Of a DNA stretch of 5,035 nucleotides, positions 1 to 5,035 are shown piece by piece; the first letter of the stretch is position 1, and every line of letters begins with the position of its first letter. This DNA is from Verrucomicrobiota bacterium. Lineage in GTDB: Bacteria > Verrucomicrobiota > Verrucomicrobiia > Opitutales > UBA2995. Position numbers and translations under genes: made by a program. The notes under the pieces are model-generated. The model was not told the origin of the DNA and did no database searches. It saw only the letters and a list, made by a program, of their open reading frames with translations. The stretch is from positions 1 to 5,035 of the forward strand of contig JAPUIL010000367.1 in assembly GCA_027297085.1 (NCBI GenBank). The letters are read 5' to 3'.

Positions 1-325
1 CGCTTGATTGCAAACTGCGCCTTCCGCCGTCGCCCAAGGGCTATGGCGAGACACGTGCTCTTCATCACATTGGGTGATGTCGCGAAGCTCGGTACAGTTT
101 TTTGAAACACCTGGGTAAACTCAACTGATACGGACCGCTCGGCGATCGGTCCCTACCGAGGGTTGGAATAAATTGGTGGGGCGGGATCGCAAAAACCGCC
201 GAATAATAAACGGCTCGTTCGGCGTTCCGAGGAACGATGTGACGACATCACCCACAAGCCCTACCCATGATATGTGTGAATTCCATTATCTTCTACTATT
301 CGCGACATTGAATGATTAAAATGCT
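1..325. repeat. Gene-free repeat mosaic with several short hairpins
   Basis: No credible coding region is visible; only short frames open to the left edge exist, and they run through hairpin sequence. Seen directly: an imperfect stem at 25-48 (about ten pairs, one G-T and one mismatch); CATCAC/GTGATG at 63-68 and 74-79; GGACCG/CGGTCC at 132-137 and 147-152; CGTTCC/GGAACG at 223-228 and 231-236; GATGT/ACATC at 236-240 and 245-249. Longer-range inverted pairs also occur: TGGGTGATGTCG at 71-82 against its complement at 243-254 (12 nt, exact), and CTCGGTA at 88-94 against 154-160. This density of palindromes fits an intergenic patchwork of interspersed repeats rather than a decayed gene. Positions 255-325 hold nothing I can name. 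Whether these units recur elsewhere in the genome cannot be seen here. Confidence 0.6.
128..157 (-). repeat. GTAG-headed REP-like hairpin (minus orientation)
   Basis: Read on the minus strand, GTAG (plus 153-156) directly precedes a 6-bp perfect stem GGACCG/CGGTCC with a 9-nt loop (plus 132-152). A GTAG or GGAG tetranucleotide next to the foot of an imperfect hairpin is the hallmark of REP units recognised by RAYT/TnpA-REP transposases. The hairpin and tetranucleotide are seen directly; the REP assignment is inference without genome-wide copies. Confidence 0.4.
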
Positions 326-560
326 CTAGCGTGGTGTCAGCTAAGTTCGGTAATTTATTTACGGGCACATCGAAACTTACCGGCGACCACTTCGACCTTG
401 GCTTAAAGGGAATGGTTTTTGATGATGGAATCAATTGTAGGAGCGGGTTAACCCCGCGATTTGATCGTGCAGCCTCAGTGAAATCGCGGGGTAAACCCGC
501 TCCAACATACTGAAAATCGAAGTCTGCATTTATAAGCAAATTTAGCTGACACCACACTAG
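326..560. mobile_element. MITE-like non-autonomous element with terminal inverted repeats
   Basis: The ends are inverted repeats of 19 nt with one mismatch: CTAG at 326-329 and 557-560, plus a perfect 14-nt core GTGGTGTCAGCTAA at 331-344 that returns as its complement at 542-555. Weaker symmetry continues a few bases inward. CTAG is itself palindromic, so it may be part of the inverted repeat (235-bp element) or a 4-bp target duplication flanking a 227-bp element (330-556). Inside is a long hairpin (436-507). No transposase motif is visible in any frame, so if mobile it would depend on a transposase encoded elsewhere. It begins 7 nt after the cupin stop codon (read on the minus strand). The inverted ends are observed; mobility is inferred. 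An alternative is a fixed intergenic structured element. Confidence 0.6.
436..507. repeat. Long inverted repeat of two REP-like units
   Basis: Two 27-nt arms (436-462 and 481-507) are reverse complements with only two mismatches, separated by an 18-nt loop. Each arm is itself near-palindromic (GCGGG-TTAA-CCCCGC core), so each could form its own small hairpin or both could fold into one long stem. The left arm carries GTAG at 437-440 just before the palindrome; the right arm has GTTG at the equivalent place. The pattern resembles a BIME, that is, paired inverted REPs, and the GAGCGGG...CCCGC core resembles REP units known from Pseudomonas. For minus-strand transcripts leaving the cupin gene, this stem could stabilise the 3' end or reduce read-through, but there is no U-tract, so it is not a canonical intrinsic terminator. 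Confidence 0.65.
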
Positions 561-567
561 TCTCGGG

Positions 568-891
568 CTAATCTTTGATGTAAATCGCCAGCCAGATGGT
601 TGATTTCTCAGTTCGAACAACTCGATGCCTTTGATGTTGTGGGATAAATAAATAATCTCCTGTGTTCAGGGTTTGTTCTGTCCCGTCCTCGAAAAGCAGC
701 TGCCCCTTCCCTTGAACAAGCAGAACCCACTCATCGAAATCCTGGTCATACCATTTTCCTTCGGCTGTTGCCTGACCATTTGAAAGAATACGTTCAATGG
801 TAATGCCCGGTTGTTCGTGTAGTTTCTCAAAGATTTCTTCTGGGGAGGCGTCCGGAATATCCGAAAATAGATTTCCAAGAGTTGTAGGCAT
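568..891 (-). CDS. Small single-domain cupin protein
   Basis: A 107-residue protein with an ATG start and TAG stop that matches the usual length of small single-domain cupins. After an N-terminal stretch, WYDQDFDEWVLLVQG (residues 47-61) sits where cupin motif 1 lies, with acidic residues largely replacing the usual His pair but with the conserved E and G. Cupin motif 2 is clearer: G78-D79, then IP at 83-84, then H86, R88 and H89. This composition is typical of a widespread uncharacterised cupin_2 group with the signature DEWVLL(L/V)QG and IP-HQRHRV. Metal binding through the remaining histidines is plausible but not certain, and no reaction can be assigned. There is no signal peptide, so it should be cytoplasmic. 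It starts 8 nt after the sulfatase stop, so the two are probably co-transcribed. No Shine-Dalgarno sequence is visible. The mobile-element-like repeat begins 7 nt after its stop, yet the C-terminus appears intact. Confidence 0.88.
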   Translation of the reverse strand: MPTTLGNLFSDIPDASPEEIFEKLHEQPGITIERILSNGQATAEGKWYDQDFDEWVLLVQGKGQLLFEDGTEQTLNTGDYLFIPQHQRHRVVRTEKSTIWLAIYIKD

Positions 892-899
892 ATATGTGT

Positions 900-2291
900 T
901 TACTGTTGGAATATTGTGTCACCGGCGGGTCTGGCATCGAGTCGCATTTCGTGCTGGAACAAAATAGCCATACCACGAAGTTTTTTAGAGATAGCTGTAT
1001 TGCGAACAGAGGTTGTTTCTCCAGGGTCGTTTTTTAGATCAAACAACTCTAGATTTGGATTCAGATACAACTTCCACTGTCCGGATCGCACCGCGGCAAG
1101 CGCTCCCAGACTGCCATGATAAAAGAAGGCATGCAGATATTCTTCCCGGGAGATGATTGATCCCCATTCTGCTGGAGGATTCCAACGGCGGCGAAGGGGT
1201 ACGGATGTATTCAGCGATGAGCCCCAACCAGGATCTGGCACAACATCGGTCTCACCCTTGAGTAAGGGAACTATGTCACGTCCATCGAGTATCAGGCTCT
1301 CCGGAACTTTGATGCCGGCCATGGTTGCGAGAGTAGGATACCAATCCATGGCGTGGACTGGTTGGTCCGATTCGTAAGCGCTACGGATCCCAACCTCTTT
1401 TCCCCATACAATTGCGGGAACCCGTATACCGCCTTCGTAAGTAGACAATTTCCGGCCTTGAATAGGCTGGTTGGAATTTCGCCCGGGGCCTCGGCCATTG
1501 TCTGATGCATACACAACCAGAGTGTTATCATCAAGATTCAGGTTTTTAAGCGTCCGGAAAATACGACCCACGTTATGATCCAATTCCTGGATGGCGTCAC
1601 CGTATTCACCCCACTGAGACGAGCCTTTGAATTTATCACTCACGCCCAGAGGATTATGAAGCATGGTATGAGGCAGGTAGAGGAAAAATGGATTCCCTTG
1701 ATTTTCTTTTATAAAGTTTATGGCTTCGTCGGTATAGATCTGTGTAAGCTCGGCTGGATCGGCCGGACGTTTTATCACCTCCTCGTTCCTCATGAGAGGT
1801 ACTCCGCCTTGGTCTTCAAAATATACTACCTCCACCGGATCCAGGTTGTGCAATAAACCAAAATAATAATCGAATCCCTGGTTCTTGGGGAGGAAGGGTT
1901 CCTGAAACCCGAGATGCCATTTCCCGATGCAGGCGGTCGCGTATCCGTTTTTCTGAAACAGTTCGGCCAAGGTGAGCTCGTCCGGATGAATGCCGGATTT
2001 GGAGTCGGCTCTATGAACCCAGATGTGATTACCGATGCGCCGTGGATAGCAACCGGTCAACAAGCCAGCTCGCGACGGACTACAAATGGGAGCGGCCGCA
2101 TAGTAATCGGTAAATCGAACCCCTTCCGCCGCCATTCTGTCGATGTTTGGAGTCTTGACTTCTGTGGCTCCGTAACATCCCAGGTCGTAATAGCCCTGGT
2201 CATCGACAAAGATGAAAATGATGTTGGGCTTTTCAGATGCAGCAAATATGATCCCTGTAAGGAATAGATTGAGAATTAAAAGGAGTCTCAT
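900..2291 (-). CDS. Secreted S1-family (arylsulfatase-type) sulfatase, 463 aa
   Basis: Hydrolyses a sulfate ester; the substrate is unknown but is likely a sulfated carbohydrate. The N-terminus is a signal peptide (MR, hydrophobic residues 3-16, cleavage near A17/A18), so it acts in the periplasm or outside. The sulfatase core follows in order: metal ligands D30-D31 in VDDQG; C70-SPSR, the CxPSR motif whose cysteine is converted to formylglycine; GKWHLG at 123-128 (K124, H126); H212 in LHNPL; SDNG at 263-266 (D264, N265 metal ligands); K281 just before YEGGIRVP. The C-terminal subdomain keeps the VRSGQWKLYL and LFDLKNDPGE signatures. All expected catalytic residues are present and the length is normal. 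A Cys-type site needs a formylglycine-generating enzyme or anSME, not seen here. The ATG at 2291 is favoured by the signal peptide; no clear ribosome site precedes it. It is homologous to, but clearly diverged from, the other sulfatase in the window. Confidence 0.95.
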   Translation of the reverse strand: MRLLLILNLFLTGIIFAASEKPNIIFIFVDDQGYYDLGCYGATEVKTPNIDRMAAEGVRFTDYYAAAPICSPSRAGLLTGCYPRRIGNHIWVHRADSKSGIHPDELTLAELFQKNGYATACIGKWHLGFQEPFLPKNQGFDYYFGLLHNLDPVEVVYFEDQGGVPLMRNEEVIKRPADPAELTQIYTDEAINFIKENQGNPFFLYLPHTMLHNPLGVSDKFKGSSQWGEYGDAIQELDHNVGRIFRTLKNLNLDDNTLVVYASDNGRGPGRNSNQPIQGRKLSTYEGGIRVPAIVWGKEVGIRSAYESDQPVHAMDWYPTLATMAGIKVPESLILDGRDIVPLLKGETDVVPDPGWGSSLNTSVPLRRRWNPPAEWGSIISREEYLHAFFYHGSLGALAAVRSGQWKLYLNPNLELFDLKNDPGETTSVRNTAISKKLRGMAILFQHEMRLDARPAGDTIFQQ

Positions 2292-2312
2292 GAAGTTAGA
2301 TTTTGGTTTAGA

Positions 2313-2341
2313 AACAAACAGACATACTTATCTGGTTTGTT
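2313..2341 (-). promoter_or_regulatory. Hairpin in the leader of the 463-aa sulfatase gene
   Basis: AACAAAC (2313-2319) pairs with GTTTGTT (2335-2341), extended by AGA/TCT (2320-2322 with 2331-2333) across a one-base bulge, leaving an 8-nt loop. It lies about 20 nt upstream of the sulfatase start in the 111-nt gap after the VOC gene. It could be an operator, a transcript-processing stem or chance; no convincing promoter hexamers or U-tract mark it as one or the other. Confidence 0.25.
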
Positions 2342-2402
2342 AAGCTCAAGACAGCTCTATATTTTCTTCTTTCGGAAATACAGATCATGTTCGATAAAGT
2401 TT

Positions 2403-2801
2403 TTAAATCGGTATTTTTAGCTCCAGTAGATCCCACTTATTGCCGAACTTATCCTGAAAAACCGCCACAGTCCCGTACGCCTCTTCGCGAGGTTCCTCCA
2501 GGAAGGTGACATCCTTTTCTAAAAAGTTATCGTAGTCTCTGTAAAAATCATCGGTGTGAAGAAAAAGGAATACGCGTTCTGCGCCCTGGCCTCCGATCAT
2601 CTTCTTTTCTGTTTCGTTTTTAGCTTCTGCCAGAACAATGGCCGTTCCGCCATGGCCCTTTGGTCTAACCAGTACCCAACGGTTTCCTTCGCCCAAATCC
2701 GTATCTTCAATCACCTCAAATCCAAGGATCTCCGAATATTAATCTCTAGCCTCCGAGTAGCCGGGTATGATGAGTGAAACGTATCCGATTTTCTGGTTCA
2801 T
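2403..2801 (-). pseudogene. Glyoxalase/VOC-family protein gene interrupted by an in-frame TAA
   Basis: The minus strand from the ATG at 2799-2801 reads MNQKIGYVSLIIPGYSEARD, then TAA (plus 2739-2741), then YSEILGFEVIEDTDLGEG and on to the natural TAA at 2403. The reading frame is the same on both sides, so the full gene would be 132 codons, the normal length of a single-domain vicinal oxygen chelate (glyoxalase/bleomycin-resistance) protein. Family features are seen on both sides of the stop: an opening beta strand, the EAxxYYxxxLGF-like helix (here EARD-stop-YSEILGF), RWVLVRPKG, and FGNKWDLLEL at the end. The stop stands where this family commonly has Tyr, and TAT or TAC to TAA is one base change. 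A downstream GTG (2712-2714) could start a 103-residue remnant lacking the first strand and helix, which is unlikely to fold normally. It is either a recent nonsense mutation or a sequencing error. VOC enzymes vary widely in reaction, so no substrate is proposed. Confidence 0.82.
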
Positions 2802-2829
2802 AATAGAGAATATTTAGACTGTTGTGCGG

Positions 2830-2862
2830 GTAGGGCAATCGCGTCCTCGCGATGCTTTTTTT
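2830..2862 (+). repeat. GTAG-headed hairpin followed by a T-tract
   Basis: ATCGCG (2838-2843) and CGCGAT (2848-2853) form a perfect 6-bp stem with a TCCT loop; GC/GC outside it adds two pairs around a bulged A. GTAG at 2830-2833 precedes it, and seven T residues (2856-2862) follow on the plus strand. It looks like an intrinsic terminator in plus orientation, but no plus-strand gene lies upstream, and minus-strand transcripts meet an A-tract before the stem and no U-tract after it. It is better read as another REP-like unit, with a possible role as an insulator against antisense transcription. Confidence 0.45.
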
Positions 2863-2960
2863 CTTTTTACCACGAAGGCTCCTAAGAACTCAAAATTGTA
2901 ACGAGACTTGTTATTTCCTCGTTTCACACCTCTGAAATTATTGAATTCCTCCTGTACCCA

Positions 2961-4538
2961 TCAATTTTTTAGCAGATGTTTTTGTGAAGAGGGAACTCTA
3001 TCATAGCGGAGTTCTCCACCGATCAGCCGCATAAGGATTCCGTTTTTCTGTGCTTGATCAGTGAATAGATAGGCTGATTCAGGCGCCGGGAAATCGGGAA
3101 TTTCTTTATTGGTAGAATCAAACAGGTCTTTGAGTCGCTTAACAACTTCGGGATATTGCTTGGCTAAATTGTTCTGCTCGCCCGGGTCTGTTTCCATATT
3201 AAATAGCATCATAGGTTCTGGGGTCACTCCAGTTGATATTCCGGGATATTGCGTTGAGTCGGCTTGCTCAAAAGGAGCATTGATCGTCACTCCATCTGGT
3301 GCGCGTCTACGCAATCTTTTGCGGGCTTCTTCCGGACTAAAATTAAACATGTTCACCGATCCGGGAGACAATACATGGAGTTTCCATTTGCCGGATCGGA
3401 CGCATGACAGACTACTGCCCTTCATGCCATATATAGCCTCGTGTGGTGTTGCCGCAGCTGGGTTGGTTAGTAGGGGTAGAATGTTCAAGCCATCCATTAC
3501 ACGGTCCGTTGGGACGTCGAAGCCAGTAAGCCGGCAGATGGTGGGCAGAATATCGATAGTGCCGGCTGGTTGATGATTCACCACTCCTGCCGGAATGGTA
3601 CCGGGCATGCGGGCAATCATCGGTACCCGTAGTCCGCCTTCCCAGGTACGGCCTTTCATTCCGCGCAGGCCGCCAGTTGAGCCTCCATAAAAAGGTCCGT
3701 TGTCCGAGGTAAAAATGACCAGGGTATTTTTGTCCAGGTTCAGCTCATCCAGCCGGTCGAGAATGCGTCCTACCGAATAATCGAGCTCGGCAATCACATC
3801 TGCGTACAAGTTGCCCGGTGTATCCGGGGTGTAGAAATTATCCGATACCGCCAGTGGTTTGTGCGGCATGGCCATGGGCAAATAGAGGAAGAACGGGTGG
3901 TTCTTGTTTTTTTGAATAAAGTCCAGGGCCAGATCGGTATAAGTTTTGGTTAATTTGGATTGAGGGACTGGATATTCGACCACCGTTTCGTTGTGCACCA
4001 GTTGAACCGGGTACATGTCGTTCGAGTAAAGGATGCCGTAATACTCGTCGAATCCTTGTGTGCGCGGGAGCCATTGTTCCTTGTGACCCAAATGCCATTT
4101 GCCATAGGCAGCAGTAGCATAACCTTGTTCTTTGAGAATTTCGGCAATGGTGATTTCGGAAGAGGGGAGGCCGAAATTTGTCTGACCGGCATCGGGTGCG
4201 GGATTTCTAACCACCGTGTGCCGGAATGGATAGCGTCCGGTTAAAATCGTACCTCGCGAAGGTGCGCAATAGGGAGTAGGAACATAAAAGCTGGTGAGTT
4301 TGGCTCCCTCGCTGGCCATACGATCCAGTCGTGGTGTCTCGAAAGGGCACTCAGGAAAAAATGTGCCTACGTCTCCGTATCCCAGATCGTCCGAAAAAAT
4401 TAAAATGACGTTTGGCTTGGCCGCTGATGAATGGTTATTAGCATGGATGCCAGCGCTGATCATGAGCATCCACCCTAGCCACACGCACAGGGTTAGCTGG
4501 TTTTGAAGTAGTGATAATTGACTTAAGTTTTTTCTCAT
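2961..4538 (-). CDS. Secreted S1-family (arylsulfatase A-like) sulfatase, 525 aa
   Basis: A second sulfate-ester hydrolase. From the ATG at 4536-4538 the protein opens with MRKN and a hydrophobic segment (about residues 15-31) ending in an A-x-A-like site near A33, a good signal peptide. Core motifs in order: D50-D51 in SDDLG; C91-APSR, the formylglycine site; GKWHLG at 146-151; H226 in MPHKPL; SDNG at 278-281; K295 before WEGGLRVP. The C-terminal subdomain has VRSGKWKLHV and LFNMETDPGE. Between these two it carries about 50 residues (roughly 393-442, including the basic stretch KRLRRR) that the other sulfatase lacks. The frame is open up to a TTG at 4616 directly after the preceding stop, but that would put 26 mostly charged residues before the signal peptide, so the ATG is preferred. 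Likely cotranscribed with the upstream EEP gene (78 nt gap). The substrate is unknown, and the enzyme needs a maturase encoded elsewhere. Confidence 0.95.
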   Translation of the reverse strand: MRKNLSQLSLLQNQLTLCVWLGWMLMISAGIHANNHSSAAKPNVILIFSDDLGYGDVGTFFPECPFETPRLDRMASEGAKLTSFYVPTPYCAPSRGTILTGRYPFRHTVVRNPAPDAGQTNFGLPSSEITIAEILKEQGYATAAYGKWHLGHKEQWLPRTQGFDEYYGILYSNDMYPVQLVHNETVVEYPVPQSKLTKTYTDLALDFIQKNKNHPFFLYLPMAMPHKPLAVSDNFYTPDTPGNLYADVIAELDYSVGRILDRLDELNLDKNTLVIFTSDNGPFYGGSTGGLRGMKGRTWEGGLRVPMIARMPGTIPAGVVNHQPAGTIDILPTICRLTGFDVPTDRVMDGLNILPLLTNPAAATPHEAIYGMKGSSLSCVRSGKWKLHVLSPGSVNMFNFSPEEARKRLRRRAPDGVTINAPFEQADSTQYPGISTGVTPEPMMLFNMETDPGEQNNLAKQYPEVVKRLKDLFDSTNKEIPDFPAPESAYLFTDQAQKNGILMRLIGGELRYDRVPSSQKHLLKN

Positions 4539-4616
4539 ATGTCTGTCTCGCTCTCTGCACTTTTTTCGGCCTCTTCTCAAACTTTCTTCGTTCTTCCTTC
4601 TTAGATCAGGCTTCAA

Positions 4617-5035
4617 TCAAGCAGGCCGGTATTCGAACCTGGCTCGAACGATTCCATGATCAGTAGTTCCGTCTGCTTTGTGATTGTCTTCGTTTAAGTG
4701 GTCGTTGCGGATATCCATGCCTTTGAAGGCCCACCTGCGTTTGCGCGAGTTGTCGTAAAATTCTTGGGAGACCAGAATATGATCGAGCGTTTCCTGCACG
4801 TTTTGGTGAATATGGGTATAGTAGACATTTCGTTCGCTCCGCAAGGCTTGCAAGCTGCTCGCGGAATAAAGATCGATATCTCCACCGCCTTTGTCCAATC
4901 CGCTTAGGATATAGTTGGGCTGACCGGTCATGATGTTGAGCGTGTTGCTGCGGTGTCCGTCGTTTAAATCGCCCAGAACTACTACCGGGGTGCCTGTGCC
5001 TTTCATTTCTTCAGTAAGAATCATTCTTAACGCCA
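4617..5035 (-). CDS. Endonuclease/exonuclease/phosphatase-family protein, C-terminal part (partial)
   Basis: The coding frame is open to the right window edge, so this is the C-terminal 139 or so residues of a longer protein; the N-terminal half with the first metal-binding motifs is missing. Counting from the in-frame Met at 5024, which is probably internal: VVVLGDLND (residues 14-22) gives the metal and phosphate-binding D19 and N21; LDHILVS (80-86) is the conserved D-H-I strand; TTDHG (120-124) supplies the catalytic Asp-His pair (D122, H123). These three motifs in this order define the EEP (DNase I-like) fold, which includes nucleases, phosphodiesterases and lipid phosphatases, so the substrate cannot be named from this part. 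Its stop is 78 nt upstream of the preferred sulfatase start on the same strand, compatible with one transcript. A signal peptide, if any, lies outside the window. Confidence 0.88.
   Translation of the reverse strand, partial: ALRMILTEEMKGTGTPVVVLGDLNDGHRSNTLNIMTGQPNYILSGLDKGGGDIDLYSASSLQALRSERNVYYTHIHQNVQETLDHILVSQEFYDNSRKRRWAFKGMDIRNDHLNEDNHKADGTTDHGIVRARFEYRPA

Noticed and set aside
1..105. Plus-strand frame open from the left edge to a TGA at 103-105, and a minus-strand ATG at 65 open to the edge
   Set aside because: Both run through hairpin sequence (25-48 and 63-79), have no recognisable protein features, and their rest is outside the window. A gene fragment cannot be excluded but is not supported.
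331..513. 60-codon plus-strand frame inside the MITE-like element
   Set aside because: It translates one side of the hairpin and has no transposase or other motif.
1..560. CRISPR array or tRNA in the gene-free left region
   Set aside because: The repeats are inverted and irregular rather than direct with even spacing, and no cloverleaf or T-loop sequence is present.
261..620. 119-codon minus-strand frame running from the cupin 3' end through the repeat element
   Set aside because: It overlaps the end of the cupin gene in another frame and its middle is translation of the inverted repeats; there is no recognisable domain.
2292..2402. Possible promoter for the 463-aa sulfatase (TTGAGC and a TATGTC-like hexamer at 17-nt spacing)
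   Set aside because: The -10 match is poor and the sequence is AT-rich, so it cannot be told from chance.
2814..2927. 37-codon minus-strand frame from a GTG in the gap between sulfatase and VOC gene
   Set aside because: It covers the GTAG-headed hairpin and its T-tract, the nearest good AGGAGG (2948-2953) is too far upstream of the GTG, and the product has no known features.
3109..3573. 154-codon plus-strand frame opposite the larger sulfatase
   Set aside because: It is antisense to a gene with complete catalytic motifs; the same applies to the plus-strand frames opposite the other sulfatase and the EEP gene.

Overview
The window looks like chromosomal DNA of moderate G+C from an environmental, probably marine, bacterium of the Planctomycetes-Verrucomicrobia-Lentisphaerae type. 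The grounds are two neighbouring secreted sulfatases of the Cys formylglycine class, little sign of Shine-Dalgarno sequences, and intergenic spaces full of hairpin-forming repeats. No ribosomal or other taxonomic marker is present, so this placement is an inference.

Every recognisable gene is on the minus strand and reads from right to left. At the right edge is the C-terminal part of an endonuclease/exonuclease/phosphatase (EEP) family protein, cut by the window end (4617-5035). It is followed by a large secreted sulfatase (2961-4538, ATG start preferred). Then come a glyoxalase/VOC-family gene interrupted by one in-frame TAA (2403-2801), a second secreted sulfatase (900-2291), and a small cupin-fold protein starting 8 nt after that sulfatase's stop (568-891). 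The sulfatases should act outside the cytoplasm, removing sulfate esters from a substrate, most plausibly a sulfated polysaccharide or its fragments. No glycoside hydrolase, maturase, SusC/D or regulator is in view, so the substrate is unknown.

The left 560 bases hold no convincing gene. Positions 1-260 are a mosaic of short hairpins and inverted repeats. Positions 326-560 form a compact 235-bp element with matching inverted ends and an internal 27-nt-armed hairpin whose arms resemble REP (repetitive extragenic palindrome) units. This MITE-like element lies 7 nt beyond the cupin stop codon. Three hairpins in the window (near 132, 436 and 2830) are each preceded by GTAG, the tetranucleotide typical of REP sequences mobilised by RAYT (TnpA-REP) transposases.

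The most notable points are the MITE-like nested element, the recurring GTAG-headed hairpins, and the one-codon disruption of the VOC gene. I see no convincing new multi-gene system.
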